NCBI RefSeq assembly: GCF_007747795.1
Contig: NZ_CP036275.1
Location: forward strand, 62,001 to 126,000
DNA: 64,000 nt
Direction of reading: 5' to 3'
DNA from: Maioricimonas rarisocia
GTDB lineage: Bacteria > Planctomycetota > Planctomycetia > Planctomycetales > Planctomycetaceae
Shown in pieces: positions 27,981-37,293 of the stretch. How positions within the stretch are numbered: the first letter of the stretch is position 1; the number at the start of each line of letters is the position of its first letter. Both the position numbers and the translations under genes were made by a program. The notes beneath the pieces were generated by a model. The model worked only from the letters and a program-made list of their open reading frames with translations. It searched no databases and was not told the origin of the DNA.

Positions 27981-28045
27981 GTGACTGGCCCGCCGCAAGA
28001 CCGATCCCCTCAGGCGCCTCCGCCATTCGTGGCGGGGGCGTTTTT
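27981..28045 (+). ncRNA. Array unit 6 (core + UUCG hairpin + T-run)
   Basis: Core gtgactggcccgccgcaaga, gatcccctcag, then the same stem-loop as unit 4 (ends near 28040) followed by ttttt. Confidence 0.6.
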
Positions 28046-28237
28046 CCTGCGCCCCGCACGACTTGCATGTCACATCGGAGACGGCGAAGTTGCCAGAGTC
28101 TGCAACTTCTTCCATTGCCCCGCGAGCTGCAGAGTCGATCATTCAGGTGAGAGCACCTGCGTGACGTGGTCCCGGCGACCCGACGACGGGGTGAGGCTCT
28201 CTGACCCAGGACATGGCACGACTCGGGGACATGAGAG

Positions 28238-29050
28238 ATGTTCGGATGGTGGCGTCGCTGGCGACGCACGCGGATTCTGCAGGATCCGTTTCCTGACGAC
28301 TGGGAAGCAATCCTCGAGCGATCGTTTCCCCACCAGGACCGCCTGTCTGCCAACGAACAGACACGGCTGCGGGAGCGGATCCAGATCTTTGTGGCCGAGA
28401 AGCACTGGGAGGGATGCCGCGGCCTGACGATGACCGACGAGATCAGGGTGCTGGTGGCGGCCCATGCCTGTCTGCTCACGCTTGGTCTGTCGGACGACGT
28501 GCTCAACCGTGTGCTGTCGATCCTCGTGTACCCGACCGCTTACGTGGCGAAAGAGATCCGGCAAACCGGCCCAGGGGTGATCGTTCACGGACGGCAGCTG
28601 CGGTCCGGCGAAGCCTGGTATCGGGGCCCGGTCATCCTGTCGTGGGAAGACATCGAAGCGGGAACGCACCGCCGCACCCGCGGCCGCAATCTGGTGATGC
28701 ACGAGTTCGCCCATCAGCTCGACATGCTGAACGGCGGTACCGTCGATGGAACACCACCGCTCGCGGATGCCGCTCTCCGCGAACGCTGGGACGACGTGAT
28801 GGAACGGGCCTACCGTCAGCTCCAGGAGGACTGCCACCGGTACGGCCGAAACGTTCTCGATTGCTACGGGACCACGAACCGGGCGGAGTTTTTCGCCGTG
28901 GCGACCGAGGCGTTCTTCGAGTCGCCCCGTCGTCTGCTCCGCCAGGATGGCGCCCTGTACGGAGTTCTCTCTGCCTACTATCTGCAGGATCCGGCGGGCC
29001 TTCCTGAGGGTACGGCCGTCATCTCGCACCCCGCCGCGCAGGTGCCGTAG
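28238..29050 (+). CDS. MtfA-like zinc-dependent peptidase (M90 family)
   Basis: 270 aa, the usual size for MtfA. The zinc site is H155-E156-F-A-H159 (VMHEFAHQLDMLNG), with the third ligand probably in the NRAEFFAVATEAFFE helix. The N-terminus (MFGWWRRWRR) is basic-aromatic and not a signal peptide; the enzyme is cytoplasmic. In E. coli MtfA binds the repressor Mlc and influences sugar uptake; whether this holds here is unknown. It lies just downstream of the structured array, which may supply its 5' leader. Confidence 0.9.
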   Translation: MFGWWRRWRRTRILQDPFPDDWEAILERSFPHQDRLSANEQTRLRERIQIFVAEKHWEGCRGLTMTDEIRVLVAAHACLLTLGLSDDVLNRVLSILVYPTAYVAKEIRQTGPGVIVHGRQLRSGEAWYRGPVILSWEDIEAGTHRRTRGRNLVMHEFAHQLDMLNGGTVDGTPPLADAALRERWDDVMERAYRQLQEDCHRYGRNVLDCYGTTNRAEFFAVATEAFFESPRRLLRQDGALYGVLSAYYLQDPAGLPEGTAVISHPAAQVP

Positions 29051-29262
29051 GCGCAAGTTCTGTCATCGCAATGTGTTGTCGGTGTCGGTCTGGCCGGAGG
29101 CGGGTGCAGACCCGGCTGACGTCGTTGCGTGAACTGCAGGCAGTGTTGAGTTCCAATTGCAAAAAATGTGCGAATAGACTCGCTCAAGGCTGGATCGATG
29201 CGTAAAAAGGAGTGTAATACTCGCGTCTGTTGAGCGGGTGAGAACGACATACGAACATTGCG

Positions 29263-29688
29263 ATGCGTAACCGACTGACCAGAATCTGCCTGACTACGGC
29301 CTTCGCCGGCTGGCTGGGAGCGATCTCGTTCCTGGGCCACGGTGGGCTGCATGTCGTCGGTGGTCACTCGCACACGCACCATGGCGGCCACGAACACGCC
29401 GACTCTCACGAGAGTCACACGCATGATGGGCACTCCCATCATCATCCTCCGGCCGATCCGCCGCATTCGCCGTTTCACGAGGACGACTGCGCGATCTGCG
29501 TGTATCTGCTGACGCCGGCCAACCTGGCGGCGCCGGTACTGCTCGAACACTCAGCGGATGTCGTTGCGGCGACTGCAGCTCCAGGCTCCCTGCTCCGATC
29601 GGGGCAGGTCGAGTCGCTGCATCTGATCCGCGGTCCACCCGCAGGCGGCCTCTGCAGAGTCGCGTCGCCGGGCACCGGCATCGTCTGA
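29263..29688 (+). CDS. His-rich exported protein, probable metal-binding (DUF2946-like)
   Basis: 141 aa, with an N-terminal hydrophobic segment (TTAFAGWLGAISFLGHGGLHVV) and then a run dense in His (HSHTHHGGHEHADSHES, THDGHSHHH): more than 20 His in ~50 residues. HEDDCAICVYLL resembles the C..C motif of DUF2946-type proteins linked with metal handling. It probably binds Zn, Ni, Co or Cu in the envelope. Upstream, at 29210-29222, is a near-palindrome gagtgtaatactc (one mismatch), which could be a metal-regulator operator, but this is weak. Confidence 0.6.
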   Translation: MRNRLTRICLTTAFAGWLGAISFLGHGGLHVVGGHSHTHHGGHEHADSHESHTHDGHSHHHPPADPPHSPFHEDDCAICVYLLTPANLAAPVLLEHSADVVAATAAPGSLLRSGQVESLHLIRGPPAGGLCRVASPGTGIV

Positions 29689-30085
29689 AGGTCGGTTACG
29701 CGCATTCCGCGAGGATTCTGCCCTGCAGGATCGTTTCCGAAGCAACGAGCCGGCGAGAACAGGTGCGCTCCCCACGTCGGGAAACGGTCGCTGTCGACCG
29801 GGTCTCGTCGCTGCTGGGTGAGTGTTCCGCTGTCGCAGCCGTGGCAGGAATGCCGACCTCGGCGCAGCTGATGTTGCCCCGAGCGACACGTCGCTGGATT
29901 GTCATGGCGGCCACGACTTTGAAGCCGCGCACCGGCGCCTCTGCAGAACCGTGCGGGCCATCTCGCGGTGTTGGACTGCATACATTCCCGGGCCGAGCCC
30001 GTTGACGGAAGCGGGCCCGATCCGTCTTTCATGGATTTCATATTCATCGTTCCAGTCAGGAACGGTTGTGTTCTGGAGAGTACCC
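29689..30085. other. 397-bp gap before the DUF1559 gene
   Basis: No supported gene. A hairpin gcccg/cgggc (29997-30001, 30012-30016) sits about 70 nt upstream of the DUF1559 start and may be a terminator for the His-rich gene or a leader structure. The Shine-Dalgarno ggagag is at 30075-30080. Confidence 0.35.
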
Positions 30086-30994
30086 ATGCGGAAGTCACGG
30101 AGCGGATTTACGCTCATCGAACTGCTTGTCGTGATCGCCATCATCGCGATCCTGATTGCCCTGCTGCTTCCGGCCGTTCAGCAGGCCCGCGAGGCCGCCC
30201 GCCGCAGCCAGTGCAAGAACAATCTCAAGCAGATCGGGCTGGCGCTGCACAACTATCACGACATTCACGGCTGCTTTCCGTCCGGCTGGATCGCTGTCGA
30301 GAACAACATTCAGGCCGCCCACGACGGCGGTAGCGGGATCGGGTGGGCCGGAATGCTGCTTCCCCAACTGGATCAGTCGCCGCTGTTCAACCAGTTCAAT
30401 CCCAACGTCACCATCGACGATCCGCTCAACGACAACTTCCGGCTGAACCGGCTGACGGTCTTCGAGTGTCCGTCCGATCCGAAGCCGGACTATTTCGACA
30501 TCGAGGAAGAAGCCTCGCCCGGCACGGTCATCACGTCGCTGCCGACGGCGAACTACATTGCCTCCTTCGGGACCGAAGAACTTCACGGTTGCGAGAACGC
30601 ACCGGGAACGGCACCGGTTCTTTCATCCGGGCAGTGCCTGGGGGACGGGGCGTTTTATCACAACAGCCGCGTCCGCTTCCGTGACTTCGTCGATGGCACG
30701 AGCAACACGTGTGTGGTCGGCGAGCGTCGCACGAATCAGAATCTCGGCTGGTTCTCGACGTGGGTCGGCATGGTTCCGGAAGGAGAAGAGGCGTTCCAGA
30801 GAGTGCTTGGTTCCTTCGACCATCCGCCCAACCATCCGTCCGCACACTTCGACGACTTCGGCAGCCAGCACGTCGGAGGGGCCCAGTTCGTTCTGGGAGA
30901 CGGCCACGTCCGGTTTATTTCCGAGAACATCGACGAGGGCGTCTACAAGGCAATCGGCACAATCAAGGGAGGCGAGGTGGTCAGCGAGTTCTGA
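30086..30994 (+). CDS. DUF1559 protein with type IV pilin-like N-terminus (copy 1)
   Basis: 302 aa. The ATG at 30086 has ggagag upstream and opens a class III prepilin leader: RKSRSG | [20 protein letters not shown], with cleavage after Gly and Glu+5 of mature pilins. [21 protein letters not shown] and LALHNYHD follow, the hallmark of the planctomycetal DUF1559 family, and the C-terminus has the [17 protein letters not shown] motif. These proteins are a large expansion in Planctomycetota and are thought to be surface or pseudopilin-like; their precise role is unknown. It is monocistronic with a likely terminator at 31076. Confidence 0.93.
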   Translation: MRKSRSGFTLIELLVVIAIIAILIALLLPAVQQAREAARRSQCKNNLKQIGLALHNYHDIHGCFPSGWIAVENNIQAAHDGGSGIGWAGMLLPQLDQSPLFNQFNPNVTIDDPLNDNFRLNRLTVFECPSDPKPDYFDIEEEASPGTVITSLPTANYIASFGTEELHGCENAPGTAPVLSSGQCLGDGAFYHNSRVRFRDFVDGTSNTCVVGERRTNQNLGWFSTWVGMVPEGEEAFQRVLGSFDHPPNHPSAHFDDFGSQHVGGAQFVLGDGHVRFISENIDEGVYKAIGTIKGGEVVSEF

Positions 30995-31075
30995 TCCGGT
31001 TGCTGACCACGATGGCCGTCTTCTTCGGGGTAGAGACGGCGCCGATTCGTCCGCGAACTGTTGTCGTTTGGGTAC

Positions 31076-31117
31076 AGCCGCGTCCGGTCCAGAGGGATCA
31101 GGCGCGGCTTTTCTTTT
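31076..31117 (+). terminator. Probable intrinsic terminator of DUF1559 copy 1
   Basis: Stem agccgcg/cgcggct (31076-31082, 31103-31109) with a 20-nt loop, followed by tttctttt. Confidence 0.55.
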
Positions 31118-31341
31118 GCGCGATCAGATGCGCGATCAGATGCCGCAGTGCTCTCCCGACTGTCAGAAATGGGCGGAGCCGGGCAGGCTGAGCAGGAAAA
31201 TCCCTGACTGGCATGCGCTTCGCTCCCTTGGGGGTTTGCCGGGTATGCTGTTGATTTTCCCGACTCGAAGTTTAGGGTCGAAGGAAGCCAGATCGGTTTT
31301 CACCAGTGTCCGCAGGAGATCAAAAGCAATCAGGAGCCAGA
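31118..31341. other. Leader region of the sucrose synthase gene
   Basis: Contains the short tandem repeat gcgcgatcagat (two copies near 31118-31142) and no gene. An in-frame GTG at 31306 lacks a ribosome site. Confidence 0.35.
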
Positions 31342-33708
31342 GTGACTGACGAGTTGCCACTGATCAAACAGTTTGCCGCTTTCCTCAAATCGACCGGCGA
31401 GACCTTCTTCCTTGCCGACCAGATTCAACGGGGACTCGGAGAGTTTCTCGCCAGTCTCAACAAAGTGGACACGGCGGCGGGCCGGGCGGTCCGTCGGACG
31501 TTTCGCGGCTGTCCCGAGATGTTAATCGAAGGAGACACGCTCTTTGCCGTGCTCCGTCCCCGCATGGGCCATAAGCGGTGCGTCCGCATTTCACCCGAGT
31601 CGGAGCACATCGAGGAGATTGGCCGCGGCGAGTATCTGCAGGTGAAAGACTCGTACGTCCAGGGGCACGAACTGGCCGGCAAACGGGGGCTGGTGATCGA
31701 CTTCTCGCCGTACTTCCGCGACTTCCCGAAGATCAACGAGCCCTCCGAGATGGGGGAAGGGATCTCGTTTCTGAATCGGCATCTGTCCGCCCAGATGTAC
31801 CAGAACCCGGACGTCTTCGGTCGAGCGCTCCTCCGATATCTCCGTGATCGTGAACTCGACGGGCGGCCGATTCTCGCCAACCGGCACCTGTCCGATCCCG
31901 AAACGCTTCTCGGGGAACAGGCTGCCGTTCGGTCCTGGCTGGGGGATCTCCCGCCGGACACTCCCTACACCGAAGTCGAGCACGAACTTCGGGTCCACGG
32001 TTTCGAGGCCGGCTGGGGACGGACCGTCGGGCAGATCCGCGAGCAGTTGCGCCTGCTTGCTCAAGTGCTCGAGTCGTCCGACCCGGCGCGGTTTGAACGG
32101 CTGCTTGGTCGCCTGCCCGTCATCCGGACCGTGCTGATGGTCTCGCCCCACGGCTGGTTCGCCCAGGATGACGTGCTCGGCAAGCCGGATACCGGCGGGC
32201 AGGTCACATACGTTCTCGACCAGGCCCGGGCGCTCGAAAGCTCGATGCGGCATCTGTTCTACGAAAGCGGAGTGGATGCGCAGCCGAAGGTGGTCGTGCT
32301 GACGCGGCTGATCCCCGATGCGGAAGGAACGACATGCAACCTGCCCCGTGAACAGATCCACGGGACTGAAGACGGCTGGATCATTCGGGCCCCCTTCCGG
32401 AACGACAGCGGCGACGTCATTCCCCACTGGATTTCGCGGTTCCAGATCTGGCCCTATCTCGAGCAGTTCGCAGAAGATGCCCGCAACCTCGTCGTCACCG
32501 AACTGCTCGGCAGGCCGGACCTGATCGTCGGCCACTATTCGGACGGCAATCTGGTCGCGCACCGACTCGCCGAAGATCTCGACGTGACGCACTGCGCGTG
32601 CGTTCACGCTCTGGAGAAGACGAAGTACATCCTCAGTGACATGCACTGGGGAGAGATGGAACACGACTACCGGTTCTCGATGCAGTTCACTGCGGACCTG
32701 CTGGCGTACAACTCGGCGGACTTCATCGTCTCCAGTTCGTATCGTGAAGTTGGTGGGACCGAGAGCGAACAGGGGATGATCGAGGCGTACGACGTCTACT
32801 CGATGCCCGGCCTGTACCGCGTTCAGTCCGGTCTCGACCCGCGACTGGCCCGCCATAACATCGTTCCCCCCGGCGCGAGCGAGGAACACTTCTTCCCGAA
32901 CACCGACAGCGAACGGCGGGTGGAGGGAGTCACCGAAGCGCTCACTCGACGCTTCTTCCAGGCAGAGCCGACCGAGATGAGTCTGGGCCACCTCGAGGAT
33001 CCGGACCGGCCGCCGATCTTTGCCATGGCCCGGATGGACAAGATCAAGAACCTGTCGGGGCTGGTCGAACTGTTTGGCCGGAGCCCCGGCCTTCGCGAAC
33101 ATGCGAACCTGCTGCTGGTCTCTTCGGTCATCGACGCCAGTGCGTCACATGACCAGGAGGAGATCGCCGAGGTCAACCGCGTCCACGAGCTGATCGGCGA
33201 ACACAATCTCGAAGGGCATATCCGCTGGTGTGCGGCCCGGCTGGACAAGGTGGAGACCGGAGAGATCTACCGGATTGCCGCCGACCGACGTGGCGTCTTC
33301 GCCCAGCCGGCCTTCATGGAAACATTCGGCCTGACGGTTGTCGAAGCGATGGCGTGCGGACTGCCCGTGGTCGTCACCTGTTTCGGGGGCCCGTCAGAAA
33401 TCGTGATCGACGATGATTGCGGCTACGTTCGCAACCCGAACGACCAGACGGCGTTCGCCGGCGCACTCGAAGCGGTTGTCACCGATCAGGAGGTGTGGAA
33501 CCGCTTCTCGCAGGCGGGCATCCGGCGCGTCCAGGAAGCGTTCACCTGGGGCCGCCATGCCACGAAGCTGCTCGAATTGACGAATGTTTATACTTATTGG
33601 AACTACATCGACGTGATGAACCGTCAGGCACTCGACCGCTACGTTCACACGTTGTATCACATACTTTATCGACCCCGGACGCGTGCCATGCTCGAAGAGA
33701 CGACGTGA
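31342..33708 (+). CDS. Sucrose synthase
   Basis: 788 aa from a GTG at 31342, preferred over the in-frame GTG at 31306 because caggag lies 5 nt upstream; length equals that of typical sucrose synthases (~790-810). It catalyses sucrose + UDP (or ADP) to nucleotide-glucose + fructose, reversibly. The N-terminal ~260 residues form the regulatory region. The GT4 GT-B part starts at VLMVSPHGWFAQDDVLGKPD, followed by TGGQVTYVLDQ, the sugar-binding loop. The donor site includes ARMDKIKNLSGL and the E-x7-E motif ETFGLTVVEAMACG. It is followed 299 bp later by a sucrose-phosphate synthase, giving a sucrose module. Confidence 0.95.
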   Translation: MTDELPLIKQFAAFLKSTGETFFLADQIQRGLGEFLASLNKVDTAAGRAVRRTFRGCPEMLIEGDTLFAVLRPRMGHKRCVRISPESEHIEEIGRGEYLQVKDSYVQGHELAGKRGLVIDFSPYFRDFPKINEPSEMGEGISFLNRHLSAQMYQNPDVFGRALLRYLRDRELDGRPILANRHLSDPETLLGEQAAVRSWLGDLPPDTPYTEVEHELRVHGFEAGWGRTVGQIREQLRLLAQVLESSDPARFERLLGRLPVIRTVLMVSPHGWFAQDDVLGKPDTGGQVTYVLDQARALESSMRHLFYESGVDAQPKVVVLTRLIPDAEGTTCNLPREQIHGTEDGWIIRAPFRNDSGDVIPHWISRFQIWPYLEQFAEDARNLVVTELLGRPDLIVGHYSDGNLVAHRLAEDLDVTHCACVHALEKTKYILSDMHWGEMEHDYRFSMQFTADLLAYNSADFIVSSSYREVGGTESEQGMIEAYDVYSMPGLYRVQSGLDPRLARHNIVPPGASEEHFFPNTDSERRVEGVTEALTRRFFQAEPTEMSLGHLEDPDRPPIFAMARMDKIKNLSGLVELFGRSPGLREHANLLLVSSVIDASASHDQEEIAEVNRVHELIGEHNLEGHIRWCAARLDKVETGEIYRIAADRRGVFAQPAFMETFGLTVVEAMACGLPVVVTCFGGPSEIVIDDDCGYVRNPNDQTAFAGALEAVVTDQEVWNRFSQAGIRRVQEAFTWGRHATKLLELTNVYTYWNYIDVMNRQALDRYVHTLYHILYRPRTRAMLEETT

Positions 33709-34007
33709 GCCCGCGCTGTCCGCACTGATGCGTAATCGACTGCAATGAACCCCCCGCTTCTCCGAGGCCCGTTTCGTCCCGCCGCTCTGACGGCGAGCAG
33801 ACGGGTTACTCGCCAATCGGCCTGCGCGGCAAAAGGGCAGGGTGCTCGCCCGCCGCGCACTTCTGTGGGCCTGCTTTCAGTTTCCGTCCGGCTGCTGTGT
33901 GACCGTGATGCTCGTTTCGCGGACCTCCGGTGCGATCCGTTCCACGCTGGAACTGCGCCCCTCCAGCCGTTCCGCCTCTCTGAGGCCATTTCAGACATCA
34001 AGAGACC
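33709..34007. other. Gap between sucrose genes
   Basis: No gene, repeat or terminator is recognised in these 299 bp, so read-through from sucrose synthase into the next gene is possible. Confidence 0.3.
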
Positions 34008-36194
34008 ATGTACATTCAACTGATCAGTTTGCACGGGCTGTTGCGCGGCGAAAACATCGAGATGGGGCGGGACGCCGACACCGGCGGTCAGGTCCGCTAC
34101 GTCGTCGAACTTGCCAAACACCTGGCGCAGTTCGAGGAGGTCGAGGCCGTCGACCTGTTTACCCGGCGGATTCGCGACAAACGCGTTTCATCCGTCTACG
34201 GGGAAGAGATCGAAGAACTCGGGCCCAACTGCCGCATCGTGCGACTCCCCTGTGGCGGGGGGCGGTACGTTCGCAAGGAGCGGCTGTGGCCTTATCTCGA
34301 CGAGTTCGTCGACAACATGATCGCGTTCACGCGCCGTAGCGGACGTCGTCCGGCTGTCGTTCACGGCCACTACGCCGATGCCGGCTACGTTGCGTGCGAA
34401 GTCGCCTCCGTCTTCGACGTCCCCTTCGTGTTCACCGGACACTCGCTCGGGAAGCCGAAGCTCGACTACCTGCAGGAAGAAGGGTGGACGATCGAGCAGG
34501 CCAACAAGGAACTGACGATCGAGCATCGGATCCACGTCGAGCAGGAGTGTCTGGCCGCCGCAGACCTGGTCATCACGAGTACGCGGCACGAGCGGGACAC
34601 GCAGTACGGCAAGTATCATCGCGATGCCAATCTGCGATTCGAGGTGATTCCGCCCGGAACGGACCTCGACCGGTTCTTCCCGTACTACGAGTACGACATC
34701 AACGCCAACGAGATCTCCGAAGAGTGCAAGCAGGCACGGATCCGTATGCAGCAGTCGCTGGCGCGGTTCCACTTCAATCCCGAGAAGCCTCTCGTTCTCG
34801 CTCTCTGCCGTCCTGACCGCCGCAAGAATATCCAGGCCCTCATCAAGGCCTACGGTGAGTCCCGTGAACTGCAGGCGATCGCGAACCTGGCCGTCTTCGC
34901 CGGCATTCGGGAAAACATCGAGACAATGCCGGACAACGAGCGGCAGGTGCTGACCGACATGCTGCTGCTGATGGACCGCTACGATCTGTACGGCAAAATG
35001 GCCGTGCCCAAGCAGCACGATTCCGAGTTCGAAGTCCCCGAGCTTTATCGCCTGGCGGCCTCGACCCGCGGCATTTTCGTCAACTCCGCCTTCATCGAGC
35101 TGTTCGGCCTGACGTTCATCGAGTCGTCTGCAACCGGCCTGCCGTTCGTCGGCACCGAGAACGGTGGACCGCAGGACATCATCGAGAACTGTCGCAGCGG
35201 CATCATCGTGAACGTCAACGAACAGGAGGCCCTGACGGATGCGATGATCACGATGCTGACCGATGAAGAACGGTGGAGCCAGGCATCGACGGACGGAGTC
35301 AATCTCGTCCGCAAGCACTACAGCTGGGAGACGCACTGCGACCACTATCTCAGCTGCCTGAAAGACGTCGTTTCCACGCCGGTCAAGACGCCGTCGGTTG
35401 TCGGCCGGTCGGCCCCGGGAGCGCGCCTGGCCGAGGTCGATGCCCTGCTGATGACCGATATCGATAACACGCTCATCGGTGACGACGACGCGATGCATCG
35501 CCTGCTGGCGCTGCTGAAGGAGAATCGGGCCCGCATCGGGTTCGGCGTCGCTTCCGGTCGGGCGCTCGAACTGGTCGAAGAGATCCTGCAGAAGCACGAC
35601 ATCACCGAACTCGACGTCATCGTCTCGTCGGTCGGATCGGAGATCTACTACGGTCGCGACTACGTGCCAGACAAGGGCTGGGCCAGCCGTCTGCGTCACA
35701 AGTGGTATCCGGACCGGATCCGTGCGGCGCTGGACGAGCTTCCGTTCATCCACCAGCAGCCCGAGGACCACACGCAGCGGGAGTTCAAGCTCAGTTACGA
35801 TCTGGACGAGACGATCCCGTCCGACGAGGCACTCCCCCGCATCCACGAAGTTCTTGACCGGACGAAGTCGGCCTACTCGCTGATCTTCTCGCACGGAACC
35901 TTCGTCGACATCCTGCCGCATCGTGCCTCCAAGGGGAAGGCGATCCGCTATCTGTCAGACAAGTGGAACATTCCACTGGACCAGATCGCTACGGCCGGTG
36001 ATTCCGGCAACGATCACGACATGCTGACCGGCCGGACTGCCGCGATCGTCGTGGGCAATCATGACCAGGAGATTTCCAAGCTCAGGGACTCCTCGCATCG
36101 GGTTTACTTCGCCGATGCCCACTTCGCCCAGGGCATCATCGAAGGCCTCGATCACTACGGTCTGATCGCGCAGCCGATCGAAGCGACCGCGTGA
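34008..36194 (+). CDS. Sucrose-phosphate synthase with fused sucrose-phosphatase (HAD) domain
   Basis: 728 aa. Residues 1-~460 are the GT4 synthase: LISLHGLLRGENIEMGRDAD and TGGQVRYVVELAKHL (UDP-glucose/fructose-6-P site), HGHYADAGYVA, FTGHSLGKPK, and FIELFGLTFIESSATGLP (E-x7-E). Residues ~478-725 are a HAD phosphatase: D484 and D486 (MTDIDNTLIG) and the G-D665-S-G-N-D motif. The synthase makes sucrose-6-phosphate; the HAD part would remove the phosphate, so one protein could run both steps. HAD nucleophile and Mg ligands are intact, unlike the inactive HAD domain of many plant SPS proteins. Confidence 0.93.
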   Translation: MYIQLISLHGLLRGENIEMGRDADTGGQVRYVVELAKHLAQFEEVEAVDLFTRRIRDKRVSSVYGEEIEELGPNCRIVRLPCGGGRYVRKERLWPYLDEFVDNMIAFTRRSGRRPAVVHGHYADAGYVACEVASVFDVPFVFTGHSLGKPKLDYLQEEGWTIEQANKELTIEHRIHVEQECLAAADLVITSTRHERDTQYGKYHRDANLRFEVIPPGTDLDRFFPYYEYDINANEISEECKQARIRMQQSLARFHFNPEKPLVLALCRPDRRKNIQALIKAYGESRELQAIANLAVFAGIRENIETMPDNERQVLTDMLLLMDRYDLYGKMAVPKQHDSEFEVPELYRLAASTRGIFVNSAFIELFGLTFIESSATGLPFVGTENGGPQDIIENCRSGIIVNVNEQEALTDAMITMLTDEERWSQASTDGVNLVRKHYSWETHCDHYLSCLKDVVSTPVKTPSVVGRSAPGARLAEVDALLMTDIDNTLIGDDDAMHRLLALLKENRARIGFGVASGRALELVEEILQKHDITELDVIVSSVGSEIYYGRDYVPDKGWASRLRHKWYPDRIRAALDELPFIHQQPEDHTQREFKLSYDLDETIPSDEALPRIHEVLDRTKSAYSLIFSHGTFVDILPHRASKGKAIRYLSDKWNIPLDQIATAGDSGNDHDMLTGRTAAIVVGNHDQEISKLRDSSHRVYFADAHFAQGIIEGLDHYGLIAQPIEATA

Positions 36195-36306
36195 GCCGCC
36201 GCTCACGCCTCCCCGCCAGAATCCGCTACGATGTCGCCGGTGCTTCCGTCACGCTGCCAGGGTGACGGGAAGCCCGGTCCGGCACGATTCTGCTACGGGG
36301 ATGTTG

Positions 36307-37293
36307 ATGGCTGCTCCTGTTATCGCATTTGGCGAACTGCTGATGCGACTCGATACGCACGGGCACGAGCGATTCGTGCAGGCGGACGGATACCGCACGA
36401 CGTTTACCGGTGGTGAAGCCAACGTCGCGGTCGCCCTCGCCCAGTGGGGGCTGCCGGCTCGACTCGTTTCCCGCGTCCCCGATCACGACATCGGGACTGC
36501 CTGCCTGAATCACTTCCGCCGATACGGCGTCGACACCGACCTGGTTGTGCGCGGCGGGGAACGGCTGGGGATTCTGTTCGTCGAGACCGGTGCTTCGCAG
36601 CGTGGCTCCCGCGTGATCTACGATCGGGAGCACTCTGCACTGAGATCCATCGAGCCGACCGAACTGGACTGGCCGGCGATTCTGGATGGAGCCGGCTGGT
36701 TTCATTTCACCGGGACGGCACCCGCCCTCGGAGACAACGTGCTGACGGCGCTCCGCGAGGGACTGACTGCGGCCCGCGGTCTCGGTGTGCCGGTCAGCTT
36801 CGACTGCAGTTTCCGCAGCACACTCTGGAGCGAACAGCAGGCCGCGGAGATCCTGCCTCCACTGCTCGAGTACGTCGACGTCTTCGTGGGCAGCGAACGG
36901 GACGCGCAGACGTTCTTCGGCATCGACCAGACCGGCGAAGCCTCGATGGCCGCGATGAATGAAACGTACGGCCTCCGCGCTGTGGCCTATACGCACCGCA
37001 CCGTGCAGCCGACCGGGATCAACCGCTACTCCGCCGAGCTGTTCCTGGAGGGAACGACGTACGCCAGCCCGATCGTCGATGTGTCGGTCGTCGATCGCAT
37101 CGGGACCGGCGACGCGTTCACGGCCGGCCTGATCCGTGGGCTGCTGCTCGAGGAGTCCCCGCAGCGGACAGTCGACTTTGCTGTGGCCGCCGCGATCCTC
37201 AAGCACACGATTCCCGGTGACTTTGCGCTGCTCAGCGTTGAGGAAGTGGAACGGTTCCTCGACGGTTCGGGAGCCGGTTACGTCCTCCGGTAG
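36307..37293 (+). CDS. PfkB family sugar kinase (fructokinase or KDG kinase-like)
   Basis: 328 aa. The ATG at 36307 has gggg 6 nt upstream; an ATG at 36301 is the alternative. It has the ribokinase fold: FTGGEANVAVALAQWG near the N-terminus and the signature RIGTGDAFTAGLIRG with the catalytic Asp. The sequence AFGELLMRL... and the Tyr/Arg-rich sugar site resemble 2-keto-3-deoxygluconate kinases as much as fructokinases. Position next to sucrose enzymes suggests fructose as substrate, because sucrose cleavage releases it. The 3' end overlaps the convergent GH32 gene by 62 bp. Confidence 0.85.
   Translation: MAAPVIAFGELLMRLDTHGHERFVQADGYRTTFTGGEANVAVALAQWGLPARLVSRVPDHDIGTACLNHFRRYGVDTDLVVRGGERLGILFVETGASQRGSRVIYDREHSALRSIEPTELDWPAILDGAGWFHFTGTAPALGDNVLTALREGLTAARGLGVPVSFDCSFRSTLWSEQQAAEILPPLLEYVDVFVGSERDAQTFFGIDQTGEASMAAMNETYGLRAVAYTHRTVQPTGINRYSAELFLEGTTYASPIVDVSVVDRIGTGDAFTAGLIRGLLLEESPQRTVDFAVAAAILKHTIPGDFALLSVEEVERFLDGSGAGYVLR

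Larger units (their letters stand above)
26748..28237 (+). repeat. 1.5-kb non-coding region carrying a six-unit array of structured elements
   Basis: No gene is supported between the ABC ATPase and mtfA. Six related units at 26997, 27156, 27329, 27633, 27791 and 27981 share the core gtgactggcccgccgc, a 13-30-nt spacer and a GC-rich hairpin. Spacing is 158-304 bp and irregular. Homology extends upstream of the core: units 4 and 6 share about 150 nt (ttcccgttcccg, cgcgccgggatc, gatggggttgga), unit 3 shares the last ~35 nt with them, and units 2 and 5 share gtggttcgacat. Two unit types alternate. See findings. Confidence 0.8.

Noticed and set aside
26997-28045. CRISPR array
   Set aside because: The repeat core is only about 16 nt, spacing is irregular (158-304 bp), spacers share homology, and no cas genes are nearby.
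26997-28045. Integron attC cassette array
   Set aside because: No integrase gene, no cassette ORFs, and no paired R/L core sites were seen around the hairpins.
27117-28506. Minus-strand frames of 341 and 365 residues with repeated peptides over the structured array
   Set aside because: The peptide repeats come from the repeated DNA units. Stem covariation with G-U pairs and conserved UNCG loops points to RNA structure, and there are no ribosome sites or domains.
34188-35921. 577-residue minus-strand frame
   Set aside because: It is antisense to sucrose-phosphate synthase and has no recognisable domain.
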